Below are positions 19,499 to 28,875 of a stretch of 64,000 nucleotides of DNA, piece after piece. The notes under the pieces are model-generated. The model saw only the letters and a list, made by a program, of their open reading frames with translations, did no database searches and was not told the origin of the DNA. Location: assembly GCA_000309945.1 (NCBI GenBank), contig CM001633.1:2690099-2754098 (forward strand). Direction: 5' to 3'. This DNA is from Leptolyngbyaceae cyanobacterium JSC-12. Lineage in GTDB: Bacteria > Cyanobacteriota > Cyanobacteriia > Leptolyngbyales > Leptolyngbyaceae. Position 1 is the stretch's first letter. Each line of letters opens with the position of its first letter. The position numbers and the translations under genes are program-made.

Positions 19499-21649
19499 AT
19501 GGATGAAATTGAAAAGTCGATATCCTTCGATGGAAGGGATATTCGACTCAAAGTTGGTTTATTGGCTCCTCAAGCGGGTGGCGCAGTACTAATAGAATCG
19601 GAAGACACAGCAGTTTTTGTGACGGCGACGCGAGCCGAGGCCCGTGAAGGGATTGATTTCTTACCCCTCCTCGTAGATTACGAAGAGCGATTGTATGCTG
19701 CTGGACGCATTCCTGGAGGATTTTTACGGCGAGAGGGACGACCTCCCGAAAAAGCAACCCTCACCAGTCGGTTAATTGACCGTCCGTTGCGTCCTTTGTT
19801 CCCTGGATGGTTACGAGACGATATTCAGGTGATTGCCACCACAATGTCAATGGATGAGCGGGTTCCTCCTGATGTCCTGGCAGTTACTGGAGCATCGATC
19901 GCCGTCCTACTAGCGAAAATTCCATTTTATGGTCCAATGGCAGCGGTGCGAGTCGGTCTGATCGGTGATGACTTCATCATTAATCCTACTTATAAAGAGA
20001 TTGAAGAGGGTGATCTCGATCTGGTTGTTGCAGGTTCCCCAGATGGCGTAATTATGGTTGAAGCTGGAGCAAACCAGTTACCAGAGCAAGACATGATCGA
20101 AGCGATCGACTTTGGGTACGAAGCCGTGCGGGATTTGATCCAGGCACAACGCGATTTGATGGCAGAACTGGGGATTGAGATTGTTCAGGAAGAACCGCCA
20201 GAAGTTGACCAAACTCTGGAAAACTTCATCCGCGATCGCGCCACTGCTCAGGTCAAAGAAATCCTGGGACGCTTTGAACCTGATAAGAATGTCCGCGATG
20301 CTGCTCTGGATGAAGTGAAAGAATCGATCAAAGCCGCGATCGCAGAACTACCCGACGACGATCCAGTAAAAGTGGCCGCCACTGCAGACGAAAAAGCCCT
20401 TAGTAACGTCTTCAAAGATGTCATCAAAAAGCTGATGCGGCGTCAGGTGATTGAAGATGGTGTGCGAGTTGACGGTCGCAAGTTAGATGAAGTACGTCCT
20501 ATCTCTTGCCGAACTGGAATTCTACCTCCGCGCGTGCATGGTAGCGGCTTGTTCAATCGAGGGTTAACTCAAGTTCTCTCAGTTGCCACCTTAGGTACTC
20601 CTGGGGACGCTCAAGAGTTAGATGATTTGCATCCTGATGAACAGAAGCGCTACTTGCATCACTACAATATGCCGCCTTACTCTGTCGGCGAAACGAAACC
20701 TGTGCGATCGCCTGGACGACGAGAAATTGGTCATGGAGCCTTAGCAGAACGTGCCCTGGTTCCGGTCTTGCCCAGCAAACAAGACTTTCCTTACGTGATT
20801 CGAGTTGTCTCCGAGGTACTATCCTCCAATGGCTCCACCTCAATGGGATCGGTATCTGGGTCTACCCTAGCGCTGATGGATGCCGGAGTTCCGATTACCA
20901 AACCTGTCAGCGGTGCGGCAATGGGACTGATCAAAGAAGGTGACGAAGTTCGGATTCTTACAGATATCCAGGGGATTGAGGACTTTCTGGGTGATATGGA
21001 CTTCAAGGTGGCAGGCACCGATACCGGTATCACCGCCTTGCAACTGGATATGAAGATTACCGGATTGCCGATGGATGTGATTGCTCAGGCAATTAATCAG
21101 GCAAAACCCGCCCGTCTCCACATTCTCAGCAAAATGATGGAGACAATTAGCACCCCTCGCCCTGAACTATCTCCATACGCACCCCGCTTGATGACCATCA
21201 AGATTGATCCTGAACTAATTGGGATGATTATTGGTCCGGGTGGTAAGACCATCAAGAGCATTACGGAAGAGACGGGTGCCAAAATTGACATTGAAGACGA
21301 TGGTACCGTAACGATTTCAGCCCTGGATGGAGAAAAAGCCAAACGGGCAAAAGGCATCATTCAAGGAATGACCCGTAAGTTGAATACGGGCGATGTGTAC
21401 GCAGGTCGAGTCACACGGATTATTCCGATTGGTGCGTTTGTCGAATTTTTGCCTGGTAAGGAGGGGATGATTCATATCTCTCAACTCGCAGACTACCGGG
21501 TTGGCAAGGTAGAAGACGAAGTGGCAGTAGGTGATGAGGTCATCGTCAAAGTCCGCGAAATTGACAATCGTGGACGCATTAACTTGACTCGTTTGGGCAT
21601 TCATCCCGATGAAGCTGCTGCGGCTCGCGAAGCTGCTGCCGTGAAGTAA
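19499..21649 (+). CDS. pnp: Polyribonucleotide nucleotidyltransferase (PNPase)
   Basis: Phosphorolytic 3'-5' exoribonuclease and, in cyanobacteria, the likely poly(A)-like tail polymerase. 716 residues with two RNase PH domains ([18 protein letters not shown] in the first, [20 protein letters not shown] in the second). The KH domain has [11 protein letters not shown] at about residues 578-588, and the S1 domain is at about 620-690 ([19 protein letters not shown]). Full length with no defects. The long leader with direct repeats may carry regulation. A good terminator follows. Confidence 0.98.
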   Translation: MDEIEKSISFDGRDIRLKVGLLAPQAGGAVLIESEDTAVFVTATRAEAREGIDFLPLLVDYEERLYAAGRIPGGFLRREGRPPEKATLTSRLIDRPLRPLFPGWLRDDIQVIATTMSMDERVPPDVLAVTGASIAVLLAKIPFYGPMAAVRVGLIGDDFIINPTYKEIEEGDLDLVVAGSPDGVIMVEAGANQLPEQDMIEAIDFGYEAVRDLIQAQRDLMAELGIEIVQEEPPEVDQTLENFIRDRATAQVKEILGRFEPDKNVRDAALDEVKESIKAAIAELPDDDPVKVAATADEKALSNVFKDVIKKLMRRQVIEDGVRVDGRKLDEVRPISCRTGILPPRVHGSGLFNRGLTQVLSVATLGTPGDAQELDDLHPDEQKRYLHHYNMPPYSVGETKPVRSPGRREIGHGALAERALVPVLPSKQDFPYVIRVVSEVLSSNGSTSMGSVSGSTLALMDAGVPITKPVSGAAMGLIKEGDEVRILTDIQGIEDFLGDMDFKVAGTDTGITALQLDMKITGLPMDVIAQAINQAKPARLHILSKMMETISTPRPELSPYAPRLMTIKIDPELIGMIIGPGGKTIKSITEETGAKIDIEDDGTVTISALDGEKAKRAKGIIQGMTRKLNTGDVYAGRVTRIIPIGAFVEFLPGKEGMIHISQLADYRVGKVEDEVAVGDEVIVKVREIDNRGRINLTRLGIHPDEAAAAREAAAVK

Positions 21650-21685
21650 AACTGAATCTAGCGGATTCAGAACAACAGCTTCAGA

Positions 21686-21716
21686 AAAGGCGTACCTGGT
21701 GCGCCTTTCGTTTTTT
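21686..21716 (+). terminator. Rho-independent terminator of pnp
   Basis: Stem AAAGGCG pairing with CGCCTTT across a 9-base loop, followed by CG and six T. It lies about 40 bp after the pnp stop codon. Confidence 0.85.
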
Positions 21717-21925
21717 CTGCGTAGAAATTTGTAGCGATTGTAACTTCCTCCCAGCAATCTGACGCGGATAATGCTCCCAATTTATCTCGCTTGCTTCCCT
21801 CCGCGATCGCACTTTTCTTCTCTGATGCGCTTGTCATTGCCACCCCAGGGGTAAAGACGACATTTGACAAGCCTGTTAGGATTAAGAAAAGTAACAGTTC
21901 ATTCGTCGCTTAGGGATCGACAAGC

Positions 21926-22507
21926 GTGCGAGATGGATTTAACAATACACGCTACTCTGTGAGGCTACGTTTCGTGACTTCTTTGCTACTCTCTCAACGG
22001 CTTGAAGAAAACCTAATTGCAGAGTTTTTCCAGAAATCGGAAGGTCAATGGCGGTCTGAGCGTCGCTATTACACACTTCCCGATGGGGAAACGAAGGAAA
22101 TGGTAAGCTTTATTAAAATTCGGTACCTAGAGCAAGGTACTCCAGAACTGATTCATCTGGCTAACTTACACGAGCTTCCTCAAGGAACTATCCTGGCTTG
22201 TGGTGCAGAAGTCACCTGGGACAGTCAAGAGTCAATTACGGGGCGGCGTCAATCTAAAGGTAAGACGCTGTTTGGTGCACTCGGAACAAGTTTGTATCGC
22301 GATCGCGGCTTTGCGACTATCAAGCCTGTCACAGCAGACTATCACTTCACCAACCCCCAAACGCTCTGCCTCTATACGGAATATAGCGGCTCAGTGTTTG
22401 AAGAAGAATTGAAGCTGATTGGCAGTCAATATCGCACTCGCCAATCAATTATTTCGCGGGCGGGCGAGCAGCAAATGATTGGGCAGTATCTGGAAAAACG
22501 CCTGTGA
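21926..22507 (+). CDS. CpcS/CpeS-family phycobiliprotein lyase
   Basis: Attaches bilin chromophores to phycobiliprotein cysteines. Family features: EFFQKSEGQWRSERRYYTLP early, CGAEVTWDSQESITGRRQS in the middle, and the C-terminal RTRQSIISRAGEQQMIGQYL, which suggests the CpcU/CpeU-like branch rather than CpcS itself. Up to 193 residues; the first 15-20 do not look like family sequence, and GTG at 21974 is a likely alternative start. No phycobiliprotein genes are adjacent. Ends in its own terminator. Confidence 0.8.
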   Translation: MRDGFNNTRYSVRLRFVTSLLLSQRLEENLIAEFFQKSEGQWRSERRYYTLPDGETKEMVSFIKIRYLEQGTPELIHLANLHELPQGTILACGAEVTWDSQESITGRRQSKGKTLFGALGTSLYRDRGFATIKPVTADYHFTNPQTLCLYTEYSGSVFEEELKLIGSQYRTRQSIISRAGEQQMIGQYLEKRL

Positions 22508-22537
22508 GAATCGCTATTGCTTAAATCTCCCCTTCTT

Positions 22538-22572
22538 GCCAGAGTGATGGTTTAGCCCGCCTCTGGCTTTTT
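22538..22572 (+). terminator. Rho-independent terminator after the lyase gene
   Basis: Stem GCCAGAG pairing with CTCTGGC, loop of 16 bases, then five T. It lies about 30 bp after the lyase stop. The remaining gap to rlmN (22573-22852) shows no further gene. Confidence 0.75.
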
Positions 22573-22852
22573 GCTGTTCTTAATTAAGTATTTGTCTACA
22601 CTGCTCAATGGGCATCCTAACGCTTATGTCACAATTGAGGAATAAATAATTTACCTGACCTGTAAACAAGCCATCGCCTCCTTAAGAGTTTGTCAGTGGC
22701 TATCTATTCAGTGGCTATCTACATCAGTAGCTATCTAATTGTTATCGTCAAACGTTACTCTCCACTGGTTGACGATGATAGTTAACCTATTGAAAAAAAT
22801 ATTCGCATTATGGAAAACAGCGAATTGCAGAAGAGCGTCAAAAGCATAACGA

Positions 22853-23896
22853 ATGATGACAACACTAACTCAATCATCCATGGTTCCCTTGGTGGGAAAA
22901 TCGTTGACTGAGCTGACAGAATGGGTCCAGTCTCAAGGGCAACCTGCTTATCGGGGAAAACAGCTACACCAGTGGATTTATGAACGCGGGGCGCGATCGC
23001 TGGCAGATATTACTGTCTTTCCCAAGCAATGGCGAGCCGAAACTGAAGCAGTGAATATTGGGCGTTCAACGATTCACCTGCGATCGCTGGCACCCGATGA
23101 TACTGTGAAGTTTTTGTTGCGGTTAGCAGATGGACACTTGATTGAAGCGGTTGGCATCCCGACCGAAAATCGCCTGACTGTATGTGTCTCTTCTCAAGTG
23201 GGTTGCCCAATGGCATGTGACTTTTGTGCCACAGGAAAAGGTGGCTTTATCCGCAATCTGGCAACCCATGAAATCGTGGATCAGGTGCTGACAGTACAGG
23301 AAGAGTTTCAGCAACGAGTTAGCAATATTGTGTTTATGGGCATGGGGGAACCGATGTTGAACATCGACCATACGATCGCCGCGATTCGGTGTTTGAATCA
23401 GGATATTGGCATTGGGCAACGGGGCATCACAGTTTCAACAGTGGGAATTCCAGGACATATTCGCCGGTTTGCCGAGCATCAACTCCAGGTTACTCTTGCC
23501 GTCAGCCTTCATGCCTCGAATCAAGCCCTACGCGAACAACTGATTCCTAGTGCCCACCATTACCCATTAGAGGCACTGCTGGAGGAGTGCCGAGACTACG
23601 TTCGTTTAACGGGTCGGCGAGTGACGTTTGAATATATCTTGTTGGCAGAGTTAAATGATTGCCCAGAACATGCGTTGGAACTTGCTGCTCACCTGCGCGG
23701 GTTTCAAAGCCATGTGAACCTGATCCCCTATAATCCTATTCAAGAAGTAAATTACAAGCGACCAACCAAAGTACGAGTGCAAAAATTTGTTTCCACTCTG
23801 AAAAAACACCACGTCGCCGTTAGTGTCCGCTATTCACGCGGATTAGAAGCCGATGCTGCCTGTGGACAACTGCGGGCATCGGCAATTCGCTCATAA
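22853..23896 (+). CDS. rlmN: Dual-specificity RNA methyltransferase RlmN (23S rRNA A2503)
   Basis: Radical SAM methylase of 23S rRNA A2503 and some tRNAs. The iron-sulfur motif CxxxCxxC is at Cys118, Cys122 and Cys125 ([15 protein letters not shown]). [11 protein letters not shown] and [13 protein letters not shown] are conserved, and the C-terminal Cys lies in EADAACGQL. 347 residues is the normal length. The last 6 bp overlap the convergent zinc-ribbon gene. Confidence 0.96.
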   Translation: MMTTLTQSSMVPLVGKSLTELTEWVQSQGQPAYRGKQLHQWIYERGARSLADITVFPKQWRAETEAVNIGRSTIHLRSLAPDDTVKFLLRLADGHLIEAVGIPTENRLTVCVSSQVGCPMACDFCATGKGGFIRNLATHEIVDQVLTVQEEFQQRVSNIVFMGMGEPMLNIDHTIAAIRCLNQDIGIGQRGITVSTVGIPGHIRRFAEHQLQVTLAVSLHASNQALREQLIPSAHHYPLEALLEECRDYVRLTGRRVTFEYILLAELNDCPEHALELAAHLRGFQSHVNLIPYNPIQEVNYKRPTKVRVQKFVSTLKKHHVAVSVRYSRGLEADAACGQLRASAIRS

Positions 23897-24079
23897 TGAT
23901 TGGATCGAATAGCCCGGTGCATAAGCTTCAATAACCTTGCCTGTTTGAGAACAGGTAATCATTAAATAGTCACAATGATGGCACTGAGTCCGGATCAGTT
24001 TTTCTTTAGTGAGGGTGTGCCGTTCAGCAGGACTTCCGCAATTGGGACAATAAATGTTGATTTTTGTAACAGTATTCAT
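23891..24079 (-). CDS. Small zinc-ribbon protein
   Basis: 62 residues with CPNCGS near the N-terminus and [11 protein letters not shown], giving a four-Cys zinc ribbon, followed by [11 protein letters not shown]. Proteins like this are frequent in cyanobacteria and are often mislabelled as PriA-related; the similarity is only to a zinc ribbon. It overlaps the end of rlmN on the opposite strand. Likely real because of the intact Cys pairs. Confidence 0.7.
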   Translation of the reverse strand: MNTVTKINIYCPNCGSPAERHTLTKEKLIRTQCHHCDYLMITCSQTGKVIEAYAPGYSIQSL

Positions 24080-24410
24080 AGGATAAATGCAAACTGCTTT
24101 GATAAAAGTGGAAGTTGGGAATTGGGTGCTCCAGATAAATGAACTAGAGCGATCGCAGCTTGATTCTAATTTTTGATAAAAAATCTAAAAACCAAATCAG
24201 TCGGGTCAATAATGCATCCATTGATGACTAGTGACTCAAGGGTGCTCAATCATGCAAAATCTTCACCCTACTTTGATCCCAGCCAACATCTAGTATTATT
24301 ACCTATGTCTGAAAGGTATTCATGGGACTTTAGAGAGAGTTTAGATTTCCTAAACTCTTCTGCCTAAATTAAAAATATTTTGTAAAGAGTATTAGAGGCA
24401 ACAGACAGCC
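24080..24410. other. 331-bp gap with one hairpin
   Basis: No credible gene. A perfect 8-bp hairpin (GAGTTTAG, 5-base loop, CTAAACTC) lies at 24337-24357, beyond the end of exbD, without a T run on either strand. A 64-codon open frame (24173-24367) has no family features and a non-ATG start, so I do not call it. Confidence 0.5.
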
Positions 24411-24836
24411 TTAATTTTTGGGTTCAACTGCGAGCGAAACGCGATCGCCGCCAATTTTCTGCAATTTCGTTAGAACTTGAAGCACCTGTCCATAGGGAAT
24501 GCCTTTATCCGCCTTCAGTAAAACTGCTCCCTTGGGGTTCTTTTGCAGATAGGCAACAATTTCGCCAGCGGCCTCTGCATCGGTTGTAACTTTCCCATTC
24601 AGCCGCATTTCCTTACTACGTGCTAACTCAAAAATAAGGGGATCGGGTAGTTTCTTATCCTGCTCAGACTGAGCATCCTGGATATCCGGTAAGGAGAGGT
24701 CAACTGTCTGCATTCCTGTCAGCGTCATCGCCACAATAATAAAGAACGTGAGAATCGTCATAATCACGTCCATCATGGGAACTAAATTAATCTCTGGCAT
24801 CTGAGAGCGATTTTTCTGCCCCTTTAAGTATCGCAT
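24411..24836 (-). CDS. exbD: ExbD/TolR-family biopolymer transport protein
   Basis: 141 residues: a short cytoplasmic N-terminus, one transmembrane helix with the conserved proton-relay Asp (LVPMMDVIMTILTFFII), and a periplasmic domain. Works with ExbB to couple proton motive force to outer-membrane TonB-dependent import or cell-envelope processes. Starts 3 bp after the exbB stop. No tonB or receptor gene is next to it. Confidence 0.92.
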   Translation of the reverse strand: MRYLKGQKNRSQMPEINLVPMMDVIMTILTFFIIVAMTLTGMQTVDLSLPDIQDAQSEQDKKLPDPLIFELARSKEMRLNGKVTTDAEAAGEIVAYLQKNPKGAVLLKADKGIPYGQVLQVLTKLQKIGGDRVSLAVEPKN

Positions 24837-24839
24837 TGA

Positions 24840-25532
24840 CTATCCTTCTCGTCCGCCGAGCGGGAGTTCCGGTTGTCCTGAGTAAGAAGCCGTGTAAAGC
24901 GATGGCTCATACCAAATTTGACGATAAATCAGTTCTAGCTCACTGCCAACTTTAGAAAAGTAGTCCATCTGCCGTGCTTGCAGAGCAATAGAGATGCGGA
25001 AAATTGCCAACGCGATAATTGCCACAATCATGCCAGCCGCTGTTGTAATTAGAGCCTCAGCGATCCCCGATGCCGCTTTGGAAAGATCAACCTTCTGCCC
25101 TACCGCTCCAATGTTCAGGTTCAAAAAAGTGATGATCAGACCAGTTACGGTGCCCAACAGCCCTAGCAAAGGAGCCATATTGATCGTAGTTTCTAGAAGG
25201 CGATCGCCCTTTCGCATTACAGCAAATTCTTGATCAGCAACCGCTTCCATCGCCAAGTGAAAAGTTTCAGGAGTAGGACTGTTCAATCTTAAGGGTGCTA
25301 GCAAAAATCGTCCAATGGGAAGATCTTGGGCTTCTTGGGCGATCGATTCCGCTTCTCGCAAGTCATATCGAGCAGCTTCTAACACGTCATGAACAATGCG
25401 ATCTTCTCGACGGAGCAACCGAAACCAAAACACTGCCCGTTCTAGAGCACAAGCAAGAGTCACCACAGACAGCCCCACAATCGGGATCATCACGGGACCA
25501 CCCTTTGCCAACAAATCAAACAGCGTACTCAT
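24840..25532 (-). CDS. exbB: ExbB/MotA/TolQ-family proton channel
   Basis: 230 residues with three hydrophobic segments; the C-terminal pair contains the family stretch INMAPLLGLLGTVTGLIITF and GIAEALITTAAGMIVAI. Forms the ion channel with ExbD, encoded 3 bp downstream. The start at 25532 is an ATG. The operon may be preceded by the promoter in the 193-bp gap to the next gene on the same strand. Confidence 0.93.
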   Translation of the reverse strand: MSTLFDLLAKGGPVMIPIVGLSVVTLACALERAVFWFRLLRREDRIVHDVLEAARYDLREAESIAQEAQDLPIGRFLLAPLRLNSPTPETFHLAMEAVADQEFAVMRKGDRLLETTINMAPLLGLLGTVTGLIITFLNLNIGAVGQKVDLSKAASGIAEALITTAAGMIVAIIALAIFRISIALQARQMDYFSKVGSELELIYRQIWYEPSLYTASYSGQPELPLGGREG

Positions 25533-25725
25533 GCGCTCTAAAGAGTCCTGCTACAGAAGAAATACAACAATTGCTTTAGAATCTACTGACAGAGTACCTG
25601 ACACGCTAGCGTAAAAAGTTAAGAAGAGTTTAAGTCTATACTAAGTGTCTAGCGCGCTTCTTAAAAACCAAGATAACGGAAAACCTCTGAGTGACGGTTT
25701 CAGCGTACCAAACGATGTGTAGACT

Positions 25726-26793
25726 CTAGGATCGCGCAATCATTGGTAATGTATCCGGCTGTACAGGATTACCAAAAATGATGGCATCCGCCGTTGCATT
25801 AGCATCTAGTTTGGCAGATTGAGTAGGGGACTCTGTAACTGTAGTGTCTGATGATTTGTTCGGTGGTTTGGATGCAACAGACTCAGAGGACGGTGATTTG
25901 AACGCACTCGCAATCTGACCTTGTTGTTCCAGTGATGCCAGTGCTTGGTCAATCATGTTCATACGTCGTTTTTGATCATGGCGGATGCTAGCTTCCTTGC
26001 TTATATCATCATAAGCCCGCAATCCAGGTGCATCCCATCCACCCTTTTCCGAGTCCCAAAATGCCCATACACGCGCTTCTAAAATCGCCTCATGCCCAGT
26101 TAGCCCTTTCGCTTGCTTCGCCTCAGCTAAACGCTCGATGTAACCACCTTCCTCAGTCACAGCCAGTGGTGCCTGGTTAATCAAGTCAATGCCGTTAATT
26201 TCTTCTGCTAGGGTCAGGGGAGCAACCCTATGTTGTTGAGCTTTGGGCAGCATTACCGATTCGTAGATGCGTTTGATCTTTGCCAACTGGCGGCGATCAG
26301 CTTCTTCCGCCGACAAATTCTCCTGATTGCCAAATTGATACGAGAATGTGCCTCGATTCCAGACCCCATTGCCCGGATCAACATGCCCCTCATAAATGTC
26401 GGTTTTGCCACCGTCTGGACTACGAGTGCCTTCGGCTGCTCCTACCGTTCGTGCCACGATCGAGTCAGAGCCACCTGCAAACAAATCTTCTCGGCTGGGA
26501 TGCTTAACCTCATTAGAACGTGCTGAACCGGACGCAACAGGCTTAGAAGCGGACGGTGTAACATCGGCCAGAGTTTTGGTCTTAGTCGCTTGAGGTGGAT
26601 CAAAATTCAGGGCGATCGCTGCTTGAGATTGAGCAATCGCTTCATTTTCTACCGCTACTGGAACATCTGCCTGGGAGGTCTCAGTTGCATCTGCTGGGGT
26701 ATCAGCAGTTTGGGCAGCGGCAGCCCTATAAACTGAATCGTTGACGCCAGAAAAGGCAACTAAACCAAGCACGAAGGGAAATACCTGTTTCAT
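25726..26793 (-). CDS. Exported hypothetical protein, 355 aa
   Basis: N-terminal signal-like segment (KQVFPFVLGLVAFSGV) followed by Ala/Thr-rich low complexity. A conserved-looking core at about residues 120-290 contains GVWNRGTFSYQFGNQEN, LPKAQQHRVAPLTLAEEING and EARVWAFWDSEKGGWDAPG. A Ser/Thr-rich tail follows. I recognise no domain. It lies 51 bp downstream of another exported unknown and 193 bp upstream of exbB, all on the same strand, so an envelope role linked to ExbBD is possible but unproven. Confidence 0.65.
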   Translation of the reverse strand: MKQVFPFVLGLVAFSGVNDSVYRAAAAQTADTPADATETSQADVPVAVENEAIAQSQAAIALNFDPPQATKTKTLADVTPSASKPVASGSARSNEVKHPSREDLFAGGSDSIVARTVGAAEGTRSPDGGKTDIYEGHVDPGNGVWNRGTFSYQFGNQENLSAEEADRRQLAKIKRIYESVMLPKAQQHRVAPLTLAEEINGIDLINQAPLAVTEEGGYIERLAEAKQAKGLTGHEAILEARVWAFWDSEKGGWDAPGLRAYDDISKEASIRHDQKRRMNMIDQALASLEQQGQIASAFKSPSSESVASKPPNKSSDTTVTESPTQSAKLDANATADAIIFGNPVQPDTLPMIARS

Positions 26794-26844
26794 AACTGGT
26801 TCATAACTGGAGGAAACCCCGTTTGCCTACCAAAAATCTCAGGA

Positions 26845-27234
26845 CTAACGCTTGAAGCTAAAAGTGTACCCAGTGTATTCTCCGCCCTCGTAGGTAATAA
26901 TAAGCCAGGTTTGCGGATCAAACGCAAGAGGGTAGGCTTCTCGTTCAGGAACTGTTCCCGATTGGGTCGCAACCGTCACTAGCCGACAGTAGGGCGCTTT
27001 TGTAACCTGGCGTAGTTGCTCTTTAGGGGTGCGATCAGGGATGGCAAGCAATTGGGACAACTGTTCACGCGACAACACTGACTTCGGCTGAATTACCTCC
27101 TGGCAACTAGTCTTGGCAGACATCATGTTGGCAAATAAGCTTTGTGGTTCCATGAACATCCCCAACGCTGCGACAACCGTCCCTCCCGCTAACATATATT
27201 TGATGCCAGTTCGCCGTTTTTTTAGGCGTTCCAT
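26845..27234 (-). CDS. Small exported hypothetical protein, 129 aa
   Basis: Basic N-terminus, one hydrophobic segment (YMLAGGTVVAALGMFM), then a compact domain with two cysteines (SCQEVIQP, APYCRLVTV) and a C-terminal beta pattern (LAFDPQTWLIITYEGGEYTG). It looks like a small periplasmic or membrane-anchored protein conserved in cyanobacteria; function unknown. The two Cys could form a disulfide. First gene of the run that leads to exbB/exbD. Confidence 0.65.
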   Translation of the reverse strand: MERLKKRRTGIKYMLAGGTVVAALGMFMEPQSLFANMMSAKTSCQEVIQPKSVLSREQLSQLLAIPDRTPKEQLRQVTKAPYCRLVTVATQSGTVPEREAYPLAFDPQTWLIITYEGGEYTGYTFSFKR

Positions 27235-27435
27235 TGTGCATTCTCCCTAATCAACTGATAAGTTGCGTACAACTTGAGATGAACTGATAGCTCAGGAGAC
27301 AGAGACCTTGAACAACCTGCAAGATCCCTCTTAATTGAGATACGTACAATTGTACTATAAGCGACGGGCAGTGCAACAGATGATGCAGGATTTTAGTGGA
27401 ATGGTACGGTAGGAATATCAGTTTGGGAATCGTTC

Positions 27436-28200
27436 ATGCAGCCAGAAGGGATTGCCGTTTCGTTTCAAGGTGTGGGGCTGACTATTGCTGGGAGAGTGCT
27501 GCTCTCTGATTTGAATTTCTCCATTAACATGGGTGAGTTTTTGGTGTTGTTGGGGCGCAGTGGGTCGGGTAAAACTACTACGATGAAACTGATCAATCAC
27601 TTGTTAACCCCTACGTCAGGCGTTGTGCGGGTTCAGGAACGAGCAACTATCGACTGGAACCCGATTGAGCTACGGCGCAATATTGGTTATGTGATTCAAG
27701 AAACGGGACTGTTTCCCCATTTCACGATTGAGCAAAATGTGGGGCTGGTGCCGATGTTGCAAGGCTGGAACTCGAAGCAGGTTAAAGCCCGGGTGCATGA
27801 GCTATTGCATTTGATTGGGCTGGAGCCAGCACAGTTTGCTAACCGCTATCCGCATCAACTTTCGGGCGGGCAACGGCAACGGGTGGGAGTGGCGCGAGCA
27901 CTGGCAGCCGATCCACCGATTCTGTTGATGGATGAGCCGTTTGGGGCACTCGATCCGATTACGCGATTAGAGTTGCAGCAAGAATTTCGCCGTTTGCAAC
28001 AAGAGTTGGGCAAGACAGTAGTGTTTGTCACCCATGACATTCAAGAAGCACTAATTCTGGCATCGCGGATTGGATTGATGCACGATGGGCGGCTGGTATT
28101 TTTGGGAACGGCTGAGGAGTTTTTGCACTCTGCCAATGACGAGGCGCGAACCTTCCTGAAACCATTACGCACAATGGAACATTTGGCAGGGCGAGAATGA
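27436..28200 (+). CDS. ABC ATPase of the glycine betaine/choline (OpuBA) type
   Basis: 254 residues. Walker A GRSGSGKTT is at 40-48, signature LSGGQ at 142-146, Walker B ILLMDEPFGALDPITRLELQ, and H-loop VTHDIQEA. Most similar to OpuBA/ProV-type osmolyte importer ATPases, but without the C-terminal CBS domains often found there. It overlaps the permease start by ATGA. No substrate-binding protein gene is adjacent on either side, which is unusual for this class. Confidence 0.87.
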   Translation: MQPEGIAVSFQGVGLTIAGRVLLSDLNFSINMGEFLVLLGRSGSGKTTTMKLINHLLTPTSGVVRVQERATIDWNPIELRRNIGYVIQETGLFPHFTIEQNVGLVPMLQGWNSKQVKARVHELLHLIGLEPAQFANRYPHQLSGGQRQRVGVARALAADPPILLMDEPFGALDPITRLELQQEFRRLQQELGKTVVFVTHDIQEALILASRIGLMHDGRLVFLGTAEEFLHSANDEARTFLKPLRTMEHLAGRE

Positions 28201-28820
28201 ATCACTTCTTTCTGGTGAAATACGGCTCTGAAATTTTGCAGCGCACAGGTGAGCATTTGCTGTTGGTGGGGGTTGCGATCGCTGTTGCCATCGTGATTAG
28301 CCTGCCGTTGGGAATTGTAATTACTCGTCAAAAAGTCTTGCGACAACCCATCCTCGCTGTTGCCAATATCTTGCAAACAGTTCCCAGTCTAGCGATGTTT
28401 GGCTTACTAATTCCGCTGGTCGGCATTGGTATTGTTCCGGCAATTATTGCGCTGACCCTCTACTCATTCTTGCCTATTATCCGCAATACCTATACGGGCA
28501 TTATGAACGTTGATCCGGCTGTGCGTGAAGCTGGACGAGGTATGGGCATGACGGATTGGCAGTTGCTTTCGCGGGTAGAGCTACCACTGGCAGCCGGGGT
28601 GATTTTGGCAGGAGTGCGAGTGGCAACAGTGATTGCCGTAGGCATTGCCACGATCGCTGCTGCAATTGGAGCCGGAGGATTGGGTGTCTTCATCTTTCGC
28701 GGCATTGCCGTGGTCAACAATGACCTGATTCTCGCGGGTGCGGTTCCGGCAGCCGCGATCGCCCTAATTGCTGACTACGGAATCGGCTGGCTGGAAAAAC
28801 GCTTCACCGTCAAACGCTGA
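28197..28820 (+). CDS. ABC permease of the OpuBB/OpuBD type
   Basis: 207 residues, five or six membrane helices. The family core includes ILQTVPSLAMFGLLIPLVGIG, a degenerate EAA loop REAGRGMGMTDWQLLSRVELP, and IAAAIGAGGLGVFIFRGIAV. Unlike many cyanobacterial relatives it is not fused to a substrate-binding domain. The start overlaps the end of the ATPase gene by 4 bp. The pair probably imports a betaine- or choline-like osmolyte; the substrate is not certain. Confidence 0.87.
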   Translation: MNHFFLVKYGSEILQRTGEHLLLVGVAIAVAIVISLPLGIVITRQKVLRQPILAVANILQTVPSLAMFGLLIPLVGIGIVPAIIALTLYSFLPIIRNTYTGIMNVDPAVREAGRGMGMTDWQLLSRVELPLAAGVILAGVRVATVIAVGIATIAAAIGAGGLGVFIFRGIAVVNNDLILAGAVPAAAIALIADYGIGWLEKRFTVKR

Positions 28821-28875
28821 ACTTAATGGAAGCGATCGCACGTTTTGCTGCATCGGCTTTGCCATGCCTGGCAGA

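Noticed and set aside
24337..24357. Terminator of exbD
   Set aside because: A perfect 8-bp hairpin exists but no T run follows on the minus strand, so it is listed only as a hairpin in the gap.
24173..24367. 64-codon open frame between the zinc ribbon and exbD
   Set aside because: Non-ATG start, no ribosome-binding site and no family features.
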